A DNA stretch of 38,654 nt from Novosphingobium sp. (lineage in GTDB: Bacteria; Pseudomonadota; Alphaproteobacteria; Sphingomonadales; Sphingomonadaceae). The notes below the pieces were generated by a model, which had not been told where the DNA came from, ran no database searches, and worked only from the letters and a program-made list of their open reading frames with translations. The position numbers and the translations under genes are program-made. Shown piece by piece: positions 17,857 to 27,306 of the stretch (position 1 is the first letter of the stretch; each line of letters begins with the position of its first letter). The stretch covers positions 1 through 38,654 of the forward strand of contig JAEKKO010000088.1 in assembly GCA_019510335.1 (NCBI GenBank), in the 5' to 3' direction.

Positions 17857-18768
17857 ATGAGCATCAATATCGGCCCGCCCGCCATCGAGGAGCTTCGCCC
17901 GCGGATCGTGGTGATCGGCGTCGGCGGAGCCGGCGGCAACGCCATCGCCAACATGATCGGGGCCGAGATCGAAGGCGTCGACTTCGTCGTCGCCAACACC
18001 GATGCCCAGGCGCTCAACAACGCCGTGGCCGAGCATCGCATTCAGCTCGGGCCCGACATCACCCAAGGGCTCGGGGCAGGCTCACGGCCAGAGGTCGGCC
18101 GCGCCGCCGCCGAAGAGACCCTGCCCGACATCGAGCGGGCGCTCGAAGGCGTGCACATGTGCTTCATCGCCGCCGGGATGGGCGGCGGCACCGGCACCGG
18201 CGCCGCTCCGGTTATCGCCAAGGCCGCGCGCGACAAGGGCGTGCTGACCGTCGGCGTCGTTACCAAGCCGTTCCTGTTCGAAGGCACGCGCCGGATGCGC
18301 TCGGCCGACGCGGGTATCGAGGAGCTGCAGAAGCACGTCGATACCCTGATCGTCATCCCCAACCAGAACCTGTTCCTGGTGGCCAAGGCCGAGACCACGT
18401 TCAAGGAAGCCTTCGAGCTCGCCGACGAAGTGCTCCAGCAGGGGGTGCGCTCGATCACCGACCTGATGGTCATGCCGGGCCTGATCAATCTCGACTTCGC
18501 CGACGTCCGCTCGGTGATGGGCGAGATGGGCAAGGCGATGATGGGCACCGGCGAGGGCTCGGGCGAGAACCGCGCGCTTGAGGCGGCCGAGCGGGCGATC
18601 GCCAATCCGCTGCTCGACGGCGTCTCGATGCAGGGCGCCAAGGGCGTGATCATCTCGATCATCGGCGGCGACGACATGAAGCTGCTGAGCAGAGCGCCGA
18701 GCAGGCCGAGATCGCCTCGCGTCCGCTCAGCTTCGGCTCACGCGGCCCGGCGCGGCCGACGCTGGTGA
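17857..18768 (+). CDS. ftsZ: Cell division protein FtsZ, 5' part (broken by deletion and frameshift)
   Basis: FtsZ is the tubulin-like GTPase that builds the division ring. Residues 1-277 match the family: the N-terminal [23 protein letters not shown], the GTP signature GGGTGTG at 109-115, and the catalytic T7 loop NLDFADV at 211-217. After GGDDMKLL the sequence leaves the family: relatives continue with EVDEAANHIRELVDP and about 42 residues of the C-terminal domain, which are absent. The frame then runs 26 unrelated residues to a TGA at 18766. The real C-terminal tail continues in another frame. An AGGAG Shine-Dalgarno precedes the ATG. As written the gene cannot give a working FtsZ. Confidence 0.93.
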   Translation: MSINIGPPAIEELRPRIVVIGVGGAGGNAIANMIGAEIEGVDFVVANTDAQALNNAVAEHRIQLGPDITQGLGAGSRPEVGRAAAEETLPDIERALEGVHMCFIAAGMGGGTGTGAAPVIAKAARDKGVLTVGVVTKPFLFEGTRRMRSADAGIEELQKHVDTLIVIPNQNLFLVAKAETTFKEAFELADEVLQQGVRSITDLMVMPGLINLDFADVRSVMGEMGKAMMGTGEGSGENRALEAAERAIANPLLDGVSMQGAKGVIISIIGGDDMKLLSRAPSRPRSPRVRSASAHAARRGRRW

Positions 18769-19298
18769 CGCCCGCGTCCGAGCCGCTGTTCACCCGGGAA
18801 GCGGCGGGAACGCCGTCGCCGGCTCCCGTCGCCGTGCCCGAGCCCGAGCCGATCGCCGCGGAAGACGAGGACGAGGGCGAAGAGGAATCGAGCGCCGTCT
18901 ATGCTTCGCTCGACGCCGGCATTGACGCTGCGGCGGAAGAGCCCCTCGATCTCGAGCCGGAGATGGAAGAAGCTCCCGCGATGGCCGCGACGGCCCCGGA
19001 AAGCCCCGCGAGCGGCGGCCACGACGAGCTGCTGCTCGACGCCAGTCGGCTCGCCGAAGAGGACGAGCCGGTTCCTTCGCCGATGAGCGGACGCCGCCGC
19101 GGCCTGATTTCGGGAACCGCACAAAGCGCGCCCGCTGCGGCTCCGACCCGTCCGGCGGTCGGCGGCGGAACGCTGTTCGAGCGCATGGCCAACCTTTCGC
19201 GCGGCCGCTCGACGCCCGAGGAAGAGGACGACGACGAGGACGGCGAAGGCTCGGCAATCAGCATCCCGCGGTTCCTCGGCCGCCAGAACAACCAGTAG
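18687..19298 (+). pseudogene. ftsZ: ftsZ 3' part, out of frame with the 5' part
   Basis: From GAG at 18687 this frame reads [18 protein letters not shown], the usual start of the sphingomonad FtsZ linker, then a long acidic linker, FERMANLSRG and the conserved C-terminal peptide SIPRFLGRQNNQ that binds FtsA and other partners. There is no start or ribosome-binding site suited to independent translation; the GTG at 18765 is merely the first available start. The 5' and 3' parts are joined near 18685-18690 with a missing length of 1 modulo 3 (about 127 bases if 42 codons plus one base are lost). It is therefore the displaced end of the same gene rather than a separate one. Confidence 0.9.
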
Positions 19299-19375
19299 GC
19301 CGCGGCGAGGCCACTCGCCCCCGGGCGGCCCGCTGACCGCGTGATCCGCAGCGAGCGGAGCGCCCGGTTCGGCGG

Positions 19376-19382
19376 TGGTTAA
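19376..19382 (-). promoter_or_regulatory. CtrA-like half-site upstream of the SPOR gene
   Basis: TGGTTAA (TTAACCA on the minus strand) lies about 70 bases before the chosen ATG of the TPR/SPOR gene. It resembles the half-site upstream of ftsZ. Confidence 0.25.
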
Positions 19383-19452
19383 TGTGCCGACGAGCAAAGG
19401 GCGCGGCCTCTCGCCGCGATCGCGCGGGGCTGCAGAAGGGCTGAAAGCGAGC

Positions 19453-21309
19453 ATGGCTGGCGCACCTGGGTATCGGCGGAGTGGGCGGCTGGGCCGCGCT
19501 GTCCGCGTGGCCGTGGTGCTGTCGGGCGCGGCTCTGACGCTTGCCGCCGTTCCGGCTTCGGCGCAAGTGGCACGCGCGGTGGTCCAGCCCACCACCGCCA
19601 ACGATCGCACGATGCTCAACACGGCGCTGGCGCGGCTCGCCCGGAACCCGCGCGACGTCGATGCGCTGATCCAGGCCGGCACGGCCTCGCTCGCGACCGG
19701 CGACCCTGACGCCGCGGTCGGCTTCTTCAACCGCGCAGATCAGCTTTCGCCCGAGAACCCGCGGATCAAGGGCGGGCTCGCCAGCGCGTACTTGCGCAAG
19801 CAGGACCCTTTCGACGCGCTGCCGCTGTTCGCCGCGGCCGAGCGCGGGGGCCCGCTCGACAGCACCCAGTTGTCCGAACGCGGCCTCGCCTATGATCTCG
19901 TCGGCGACAATGGCAGCGCCCAACGGTTCTACGTCGAGGCGCTGCAGCGCGGGTGGGACGACGAGACTGTCCGGCGCTTGGCGCTGAGCCAGGCGATCGG
20001 CGGCGATCGCCGCGCGTCCGAGGCGACCCTGTCGCCGCTGCTGCAACGGCAGGACCGCGCCGCCTGGCGGACTCGCGCTTTCGCCCTCGCCATCGTCGGC
20101 CAGGAGGAAGAGGCCGTCTCAATCGCCAAGTCGACGATGCCCGGTCAACTCGCCGATGGGGTCGCGCCGTACTTGCGCTACATGCGCCGGTTGACCCGCG
20201 CGCAGCAGGCGGCGGCGGCGAACCTCGGCTTTTTTCCGCGCGCCGCCGACATTGGCCGCGACGACCCGCGGGTGGCGCTTTATGCCCCGGGCAACGCCCG
20301 CATGGCCGGCGCCGACAGCCGGCTGATTCCCTCGGGCGAGCCGCTCGGGCGCCGTTCATCCGCGCGCGCCGCGCCGGTGCCAACCCAAGCTGTCGCGGCG
20401 CCTGCGCCAGTGCGGCCGGCGGCTGCACCGCGCCAGGCGCAGCTCGAGGCGGCGCCGCCGCAGCTCGCCAGCACCCACGCGGGTCCGCCGGTCGCCTTGA
20501 CGTTGCCGCCGGCGCCGCCGCCGACCCACGTCGCCGCTGCACCGCAGCCGGCGCTGGTTCTGCCGACGCCAGCCCGGGCCTCGACGCCGGCGCTCGAGCT
20601 GCCGGCCGTGGCGGCGGCACCCGCGGCGGAACGGCCTGGCTTCTCGTCATTCACGTTGAGCCCGGCGCCGGCGCCGGCGCGAGCGCCCAGCACCATAGCG
20701 GCAGCTCCGGCCGCGACCGCGCCGGCTCCGGCCCCCGCCCCGGCCGCACCCGTCGTTCCGGCTGCAGCTCCCGTGACGGTTGCGGCGGCCGCGTCCGAAC
20801 CGGCCCCGGCCAAGCCGCGCTCGCTGGCCGAAGCGTTCGCCGACTTCGCCAAGCCGACCGTCGATGCCGCGCCGGCCCCGGGCGCGATCGACATCCGCAA
20901 GCTCGGCGACGGCGCGCCGCCGGCTGCCGCTGCAGCCGCGAAAACGGCGGCCTCGGCACAGAACAAACCCATGGCCGCGGCACCGAAAGCCCCCAAGCCG
21001 GCCCACGCGAAACCTCCGCCGCCGCCGCGCGACCCGAGCCGGGTCTGGGTCCAGGTCGCCACCGGTCGCGACACCGACGCCCTAGCGTTCGACTGGCGCC
21101 GGATCACGCGCGAAGCCGCCGCCGCCATGCGCGGCCGCAGCGGTTACGTCAGCGACTGGGGCAAGACCAACCGGCTGGTCACCGGCCCGTTCGATGATGA
21201 AGACGCGGCCACGGCGTTCATCGCGCAATTGCGGCGGGCACACGTCACCGGCGCGTTCGTCTGGACCAGCCCGGCCGGGCAGGCGGTCGAGCCTCTCGCA
21301 GGCAAGTAG
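19453..21309 (+). CDS. TPR and SPOR-domain envelope protein
   Basis: A 618-residue secreted or periplasmic protein. The ATG at 19453 gives a good signal peptide: basic MAGAPGYRRSGRLGRAVRV, a hydrophobic core and a cleavage site near PASA-Q; GTG at 19375 would put a long tail before it. Residues about 45-290 contain tetratricopeptide-like helices (RNPRDVDALIQAGTASLATG, DPFDALPLFAAAERG). A very long Ala/Pro linker follows, and the last 80 residues form a SPOR domain (VWVQVATGRDTDAL ... NRLVTGPFDDEDAATAFI), which binds denuded septal glycan strands. Its place just after ftsZ fits a division or septal-remodelling role. I do not know a gene symbol for it. Confidence 0.85.
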   Translation: MAGAPGYRRSGRLGRAVRVAVVLSGAALTLAAVPASAQVARAVVQPTTANDRTMLNTALARLARNPRDVDALIQAGTASLATGDPDAAVGFFNRADQLSPENPRIKGGLASAYLRKQDPFDALPLFAAAERGGPLDSTQLSERGLAYDLVGDNGSAQRFYVEALQRGWDDETVRRLALSQAIGGDRRASEATLSPLLQRQDRAAWRTRAFALAIVGQEEEAVSIAKSTMPGQLADGVAPYLRYMRRLTRAQQAAAANLGFFPRAADIGRDDPRVALYAPGNARMAGADSRLIPSGEPLGRRSSARAAPVPTQAVAAPAPVRPAAAPRQAQLEAAPPQLASTHAGPPVALTLPPAPPPTHVAAAPQPALVLPTPARASTPALELPAVAAAPAAERPGFSSFTLSPAPAPARAPSTIAAAPAATAPAPAPAPAAPVVPAAAPVTVAAAASEPAPAKPRSLAEAFADFAKPTVDAAPAPGAIDIRKLGDGAPPAAAAAAKTAASAQNKPMAAAPKAPKPAHAKPPPPPRDPSRVWVQVATGRDTDALAFDWRRITREAAAAMRGRSGYVSDWGKTNRLVTGPFDDEDAATAFIAQLRRAHVTGAFVWTSPAGQAVEPLAGK

Positions 21310-21427
21310 TAAACCACCTTAATTCCCGCTATTGTCCACATCTTGTGAACAGGGTTGTCGAGTTTTGCGCAGGCATCGACGAGACCGCCATTGTCGCTGC
21401 GCCGCTCTCCGCCGCAATGGTCCGGCG

Positions 21428-21434
21428 TTAACCA
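21428..21434 (+). promoter_or_regulatory. CtrA-like half-site upstream of the YbjN-family gene
   Basis: TTAACCA lies 20 bases before the ATG at 21454 in a 144-base gap that is AT-richer than its surroundings. Its position could overlap the promoter or transcript start. Confidence 0.25.
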
Positions 21435-21453
21435 AAGCTAGGAATTAGGACGA

Positions 21454-21960
21454 ATGAGAATGGCCCACAGCGAGATCGAACGCCACGAGGACGCGGCGCC
21501 GGTCGAAATGCTGGCCTCGTTGTTCGAGGCTCGCGGCTGGCCGTACGAGTTCGTCGGCGACGACGAGATCAGTGGCAATGTCCAGGGCAGCTGGGCGAGC
21601 TACCAGCTCCGCGGCATCTGGCGGCCCGAGGATCACGTCCTCCAGTTGCTGTGCCTGCCCGACATCCGTGTGCCCGACGACAAGCGCGGCGCAATGTTCG
21701 AGGTGTTGGCGCTGGTCAACGAGCAGCTCTGGCTCGGCCACTTCGACGTCTGGTCGAACGGCGGGGTGCTGCTCTACCGCCACGGCCTGATGCTGGGCGA
21801 CGACGGCTTGCTCAGCCTCGATCAGGCGCAAGTCGCGGTCGAGGCGGCGGTCGAGGAATGTGACCGGTTCTATCCGGCGTTCCAGTTCATCCTGTGGAGC
21901 GACAAGTCGCCCGCAGAGGCCCTCGCCAGCGCGCTGGTCGACGCCGCCGGCGAGGCCTGA
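21454..21960 (+). CDS. YbjN domain-containing protein
   Basis: A 168-residue soluble protein with a YbjN-type domain across nearly its whole length, recognisable from EMLASLFEARGWPYEF, GSWASYQLRGIWRPED, LVNEQLWLGHFDVWSN and GVLLYRHGLML. The family resembles secretion-chaperone folds, and its function in alphaproteobacteria is not settled. No signal peptide or membrane segment is visible. ATG codons at 21454 and 21460 are both possible starts. It lies 19 bases upstream of proC, a pairing I recall in related genomes, so the two are probably cotranscribed. Confidence 0.85.
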   Translation: MRMAHSEIERHEDAAPVEMLASLFEARGWPYEFVGDDEISGNVQGSWASYQLRGIWRPEDHVLQLLCLPDIRVPDDKRGAMFEVLALVNEQLWLGHFDVWSNGGVLLYRHGLMLGDDGLLSLDQAQVAVEAAVEECDRFYPAFQFILWSDKSPAEALASALVDAAGEA

Positions 21961-21979
21961 GCGCGGCGCGGCTGCGGCG

Positions 21980-22801
21980 ATGAGCGCGGCCTCCGCCCAC
22001 TCGCCGGTCGTCCTCGTCGGCTGCGGCAACATGGGCCGCGCGATTCTCGACGGGTGGCTCGCGGCCGGTGCGATGGCGCCCGAGGCGATCCGCGTCGTCG
22101 ATCCGTTCGCGTCGGAGCTGCCCCAGGGCGTGCGCCGCAGCGACGGGCTTGCCGGAGCGCTCGAGGGGATTGCGCCGTCAGCGATCGTGCTTGCGGTCAA
22201 GCCGCAGCAGGTCGAGGAAGTTGCCGAGTCCTTCGCTGGAAGCGGGCAATCCGGCGAGGTTCTGCTGCTGTCGATCCTCGCCGGCGTCGAGACGGTGCGG
22301 CTGGCGACGCTGTTTCCCGGAACGCGCGTGGTGCGGTTCATGTCGAATCTCGCCGCTGCGTTCGGCGCCGCGCCGGTCGGGGCATTCCCCGGCGGTGAAC
22401 TGCCGCGACGCGCGCAGGCGCTGGCCGAGGCGCTGCTCGCACCGCTCGGTGACCTCACCTGGCTCGCAAACGAAGACCAGTTCCACGCCTTCACCGCGCT
22501 GGCCGGGTCCGGACCGGGCTTCGTGTACCGCTTCCTCGCCGCGCTCCAGGCGGGCGGCGAGGCGCTCGGTTTCGCCCCCGAGGAGGCGGCGCGGCTGGCG
22601 CTGACCACCGTGCGCGGCGCGGTCGAGCTGGCCGGGCGTTCGCCCGACGATTTCGCCGGGCTCGCCGCCCGTGTCGCGAGCAAGGGCGGGACGACCGCGG
22701 CCGGCTATGCCGTGCTCGATGCCGATCACGCGCTCGACCGGCTGATCGCCGCGACCTTGCGCGCGGCGGCCGAACGCAGCGCCGAAATGGCCCGCGCCTG
22801 A
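21980..22801 (+). CDS. proC: Pyrroline-5-carboxylate reductase ProC
   Basis: ProC reduces 1-pyrroline-5-carboxylate to proline with NAD(P)H, the last step of proline synthesis. The 273-residue protein starts with the Rossmann motif VLVGCGNMGRAI (GCGNMG at 14-19), then LAVKPQQVEEV, the VRFMSNLAAAFGAAP segment (relatives usually have RxMPN), and the C-terminal signature FTALAGSGPGFVYRF and VASKGGTTAAGYAVL. In this lineage a Ser replaces the usual Pro in MPN. It follows the YbjN gene closely. proB lies about 3.4 kb downstream in the same window, but is not in the same transcript. Confidence 0.94.
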   Translation: MSAASAHSPVVLVGCGNMGRAILDGWLAAGAMAPEAIRVVDPFASELPQGVRRSDGLAGALEGIAPSAIVLAVKPQQVEEVAESFAGSGQSGEVLLLSILAGVETVRLATLFPGTRVVRFMSNLAAAFGAAPVGAFPGGELPRRAQALAEALLAPLGDLTWLANEDQFHAFTALAGSGPGFVYRFLAALQAGGEALGFAPEEAARLALTTVRGAVELAGRSPDDFAGLAARVASKGGTTAAGYAVLDADHALDRLIAATLRAAAERSAEMARA

Positions 22802-22933
22802 GCTCGCTTCCACCGTATTATCCATATGATACAGGTTGCGACCCGGTTTTGCTTGAATAGCACGCAACCAATTGCGATATTCGGGGCACCGGCCGGGCCT
22901 TGAGGCACGGCCGACGAAGGAGAGTTACCGAAC

Positions 22934-23692
22934 ATGGCCAACTGGAACGACCCCCAGCCCACTCGCCAGAGCGATCGGGCGGGTTTTGGCGCGTCTCCGA
23001 GCCTCAACGGCCGCGCGATCGGCCGGGCCGGCACCACCGACGTGGGGCTGCGCCGCTACATGCTCTCGATCTACAACTACATGGCGTCGGGCGTGCTGCT
23101 TTCGGGCATCGTCGCGCTGCTGTTCGCCAGCTCCGGCCTCGCCGCGCAAATGGTCCACTCGCCGCTGTGGTTCGTCGTCGCCCTGGCGCCGCTCGGCTTC
23201 GTCATGGCGATGAGCTTCGGCGCCAACCGGATGCAGACCAGCACGCTGCAGGCGCTGTACTGGGCGTTCTGCATCGTTATGGGGCTGTCGCTGTCGACGA
23301 TCTTCCTGGTCTTCACCGGCGCCTCGATCGCCAGCACGTTCTTCGCCACCGCCGGCGCTTTCGCCGGCCTAAGCCTGGTCGGCTACACCACCCGCCGCGA
23401 CCTCTCGGCGATGGGCACGTTCATGGTCATGGGCCTGATCGGCATCCTCGTCGCGATGGTGATCAACCTGTTCCTGCACTCGACCGGCCTGCAGCTGGCG
23501 ATCAGCATCCTCGGCGTACTGATCTTCGCCGGCCTCACCGCGTGGGACACGCAGCGGCTGAAGGGGATGTACTACCAGGTCGCGGGGAGCGAGTTTGCCG
23601 GCAAGGCAGTCGTGCTCGGCGCGCTGAGCCTCTACCTCGACTTCATCAATATGTTCCAGTTCCTGCTCAGCTTCATGGGCGACCGCCGCTGA
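22934..23692 (+). CDS. Bax inhibitor-1/YccA family membrane protein
   Basis: A 252-residue integral membrane protein with about seven hydrophobic segments after a polar N-terminus of about 40 residues. Family features include LRRYMLSIYNYMASG at the first membrane segment, FGANRMQTSTLQALYW, FAGLSLVGYTTRRDLSAMG, and the C-terminal AWDTQRLKGMYY and ALSLYLDFINMFQFLL. The aspartates in the latter two are the kind that form the pH-sensing di-aspartyl latch in BsYetJ-type Ca-leak proteins. A good AAGGAGAG Shine-Dalgarno precedes the ATG. A strong terminator follows, so it is probably a single-gene unit. Confidence 0.92.
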   Translation: MANWNDPQPTRQSDRAGFGASPSLNGRAIGRAGTTDVGLRRYMLSIYNYMASGVLLSGIVALLFASSGLAAQMVHSPLWFVVALAPLGFVMAMSFGANRMQTSTLQALYWAFCIVMGLSLSTIFLVFTGASIASTFFATAGAFAGLSLVGYTTRRDLSAMGTFMVMGLIGILVAMVINLFLHSTGLQLAISILGVLIFAGLTAWDTQRLKGMYYQVAGSEFAGKAVVLGALSLYLDFINMFQFLLSFMGDRR

Positions 23693-23718
23693 TCGCACGC
23701 ACGGGACGACCGATCGGA

Positions 23719-23754
23719 GCCCGGCGCGGAAGCTTCCGCGCCGGGCTTTTCTTT
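23719..23754 (+). terminator. Rho-independent terminator after the Bax-inhibitor family gene
   Basis: A perfect 28-base palindrome at 23719-23746 (GCCCGGCGCGGAAG and its complement) is followed by TTTTCTTT. Stem strength and T-run are typical of an intrinsic terminator, 27 bases after the stop codon. Confidence 0.9.
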
Positions 23755-23842
23755 GCCGCCGCCGCCGCTTAGAGGGCCGCTTCAGCCTGGCGAAAGGTGG
23801 CGCCGATTAGCCCCGTCGTCTCGAAGAGGGGTTGCCCGCGCA

Positions 23843-24838
23843 ATGATCGAAAGAATTGGAAAGAAGGTCGCCCTGCTGGTGTTCGCCGCGGGGATGGCGA
23901 GCCTGGCCGCGTGCGCCCAGAAAGCTCCACCGCCGCCTCCCCCGCCGCCGCCGCCACCTCCCCCCGTGGTCGTGATCCCGCCGATGCCGCAGCCGCCGTA
24001 CGGCGCCGCCGGCAACCTGGCGGTCCCCCCGATCGATCCGGCAACCGGCTTGCACCAGAGCGTCAACCGCAACATCTCCCCCGCGCAGATGGTCTGGAAC
24101 TTGCGCTCGGCCTACAACGTCGCCGCGCTCAACTGCCGAACCCAGCAATACGCCGACATCCTCACCGGCTACCGCGCGTTCCTCACCAGCCACGCCAAGG
24201 AGCTGACGGCCGAGAACCGCAAGAACGACGCCGAATACCGCGCCCGGTACGGAGCCGGCGGAATCAAGGCGCGCGACGCGTTCATGACCGCGGTCTACAA
24301 CCACTACGCATTCCCGCCGACGCTGCCGCTGTTCTGCGACGCCATGCTGGCGATGAGCCACGATCCCCAGACGATCCCGCCGGGCGGGCTCGAGGGGTTC
24401 GCGATGCGGAGCCTGCCGAACGTCGAAATCGTGTTCGACGACTTCTACAAGAAGTACAGCCAGTACCTGACCGATCTCGCCGACTGGAAGGCTAAGTACG
24501 CCCCCCCGCCGCCCGCGCCGGCGCAGCCAGTCGGGCTGACCTTGCCGGGCGAGACGCCGGCGGCGCCCGCGCAGCAGCCGGTCGCGTTCGTCCAGGACAA
24601 GGCTCAGCCGCCGCAAGCGCCGATGCTCGGGTCGTCGCAGCAGCCCGCGCCGTCGCAAGCGCTGCCGCTCGTCCCATCGCAGCAGATACCACCGCCGTCG
24701 CTCTCGCTGGTGACGGCGGCCCCCTTGCCGGGACCACAACCGTCGCAGCCGACCTCCGCACTTTCGCTCTCGCCGAGCCCGGCCGGACCCCAGGCGCCGG
24801 CGGCCGCGGCGAGCTTGACGAGCAGCCCCCAGCGCTGA
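23843..24838 (+). CDS. Proline-rich putative lipoprotein, function unknown
   Basis: A 331-residue protein with a lipoprotein signal: basic N-terminus MIERIGKK, hydrophobic core, and lipobox L21-A22-A23-C24. Directly after the lipidated Cys comes AQKA and a run of 13 prolines. A central folded part of about 160 residues (from INRN-like SVNRNISPAQMVWNLRSAYN to about YLTDLADWKAKY) has three cysteines and no domain I recognise. The last 100 residues are Pro/Gln/Ala-rich and likely disordered. The polyproline stretch could span the periplasm or wall and would require EF-P for translation. Function is unknown. Confidence 0.8.
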   Translation: MIERIGKKVALLVFAAGMASLAACAQKAPPPPPPPPPPPPPVVVIPPMPQPPYGAAGNLAVPPIDPATGLHQSVNRNISPAQMVWNLRSAYNVAALNCRTQQYADILTGYRAFLTSHAKELTAENRKNDAEYRARYGAGGIKARDAFMTAVYNHYAFPPTLPLFCDAMLAMSHDPQTIPPGGLEGFAMRSLPNVEIVFDDFYKKYSQYLTDLADWKAKYAPPPPAPAQPVGLTLPGETPAAPAQQPVAFVQDKAQPPQAPMLGSSQQPAPSQALPLVPSQQIPPPSLSLVTAAPLPGPQPSQPTSALSLSPSPAGPQAPAAAASLTSSPQR

Positions 24839-24860
24839 AATTTGTTCTTTCATGGGCGCA

Positions 24861-24878
24861 GCCTCTTGGCTAAGAGGC
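24861..24878 (+). other. Short hairpin between the lipoprotein gene and the tRNA
   Basis: GCCTCTT (24861-24867) and AAGAGGC (24872-24878) pair perfectly around a 4-base loop. There is no T-run, so it is a weak terminator candidate at best. A second 7-base stem, CGCGGCC with GGCCGCG, lies just downstream, before the tRNA. Confidence 0.3.
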
Positions 24879-24927
24879 GCGCTTCCGCGGCCGAGCCACT
24901 CGACCGGCCGCGCGCGGACACTGGAAC

Positions 24928-25003
<76 letters not shown>

Positions 25004-25057
25004 GGGTTCTCGGCGGGCGTTCCGCATTCCGGCGCCAGGCTCCTCGAGCGCTCCTAG

Positions 25058-26095
<1,038 letters not shown>

Positions 26096-26163
26096 CGGTG
26101 AGGCGCACTGCTCGGTCGTTCAACGCGGTTCTCAAGCGGCGCATCACCGGCTAAGCGCCGCCC

Positions 26164-27306
26164 ATGCCGATTGCCCGCCTTGCCGATCTCGCCGACCCGG
26201 CCGAATGCCCGCGGCTGGTGGTCAAGGTCGGCTCGTCGCTGCTGGTCGGGCCCGAGGGGGTGCGGCGCGAGTGGCTCGCCGGCCTAGTCGGCGAGATCGC
26301 CGTGGCCCGGGCGCGCGGTCAGGACGTGATCGTCGTCAGCTCGGGCTCGATCGCGCTCGGCGCGGCGCGATTGGGGCTCGACAAGGGCGGGCGCGGCAGC
26401 CTCGCGGACGCGCAAGCCGCCGCCGCGGTCGGACAGATCGCGCTGTCGGCGTTGTGGGCCGAACTGCTCGCCGCCCACCGCCTCACCGCCGCCCAGCTGC
26501 TGCTGACGCTCGACGACCTCGAGGACCGGCGCCGCTACCTCAATGCCACGGCGACGCTGACCCGGCTGCTCGATGCCGGCGCGGTCCCGGTGGTCAACGA
26601 GAACGACAGCGTCGCGACACAGGAGATCCGCTTCGGCGACAACGATCGGCTGGCCGCGCGCGTGGCCCAGGCGGCGCAGGCCAGCGCGGTGCTGCTGCTG
26701 TCCGACGTCGATGGGCTGTACGACCGCAACCCGGCCGACCCGGCGGCGCGGCGGCTGACCGAAGTGCATGGGATCACGGCGGACATCCACGCCATGGCCG
26801 ACGGCGGTTCGGGCTCGGGTCTCGGCTCGGGTGGGATGACCTCGAAGCTCCAGGCGGCGGAGATCGCCGAACGGGCGGGGATCGTTCTCGGAATCGCCAA
26901 CGGCACGGCGGAGCGGCCGCTCGCGCGGGCGACGTGCGAGGAGATTGGCACGCTGTTCCTCCCGCGCGCCGCCCGGCGCGGCAAGGCCGCCGCGCGCAAG
27001 GCCTGGCTCGGCGGACGGCTGCGGCTGAAGGGCGCGCTGACCGTCGATTCCGGGGCGGCTCAGGCGCTCGCCGGCGGCAGCAGCCTGCTTGCCAAAGGGA
27101 TCACCGCCGTCGATGGGGCGTTCGTCCGCGGCGACGCGGTGACGATCCGCGATGCCAGCGGGGCGGTCGTCGCCCATGGCCTGGTCGAGTACGACGCGGC
27201 CGAGTGCACCCGGCTGATGGGCCGGCATACGCGCGAGCACGCCGAGCTGCTCGGCTACGCGCCGCGCCCGGCGATCGTTCACCGCGACCAGCTCGTGCTG
27301 CTGTAA
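26164..27306 (+). CDS. proB: Glutamate 5-kinase ProB
   Basis: ProB phosphorylates glutamate to gamma-glutamyl phosphate, the first step of proline synthesis. The 380-residue protein has the amino-acid-kinase motifs VVKVGSSLLVG, VSSGSIALGAARLG, VVNENDSVATQEIRFGDND and LLSDVDGLYDRNP, plus GSGGMTSKLQAAEIA. From about residue 280 a PUA domain follows (SGAAQALAGGSSLLAKGI). ProB is usually feedback-inhibited by proline, an effect tied to the kinase domain. It begins 69 bases after obgE and its stop directly touches the next start. Confidence 0.95.
   Translation: MPIARLADLADPAECPRLVVKVGSSLLVGPEGVRREWLAGLVGEIAVARARGQDVIVVSSGSIALGAARLGLDKGGRGSLADAQAAAAVGQIALSALWAELLAAHRLTAAQLLLTLDDLEDRRRYLNATATLTRLLDAGAVPVVNENDSVATQEIRFGDNDRLAARVAQAAQASAVLLLSDVDGLYDRNPADPAARRLTEVHGITADIHAMADGGSGSGLGSGGMTSKLQAAEIAERAGIVLGIANGTAERPLARATCEEIGTLFLPRAARRGKAAARKAWLGGRLRLKGALTVDSGAAQALAGGSSLLAKGITAVDGAFVRGDAVTIRDASGAVVAHGLVEYDAAECTRLMGRHTREHAELLGYAPRPAIVHRDQLVLL

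Noticed and set aside
18675-18770. Programmed ribosomal frameshift in ftsZ.
   Set aside because: No slippery sequence is seen at the junction, and a frameshift would not account for the roughly 42 missing residues.
18765-19298. Separate gene starting at GTG 18765 after ftsZ.
   Set aside because: The frame continues upstream with FtsZ-linker sequence and ends with the FtsZ C-terminal peptide; it is the displaced end of ftsZ.
26098-26154. Tiny 18-residue open frame between obgE and proB.
   Set aside because: Too short, no ribosome-binding site and no sign of selection.
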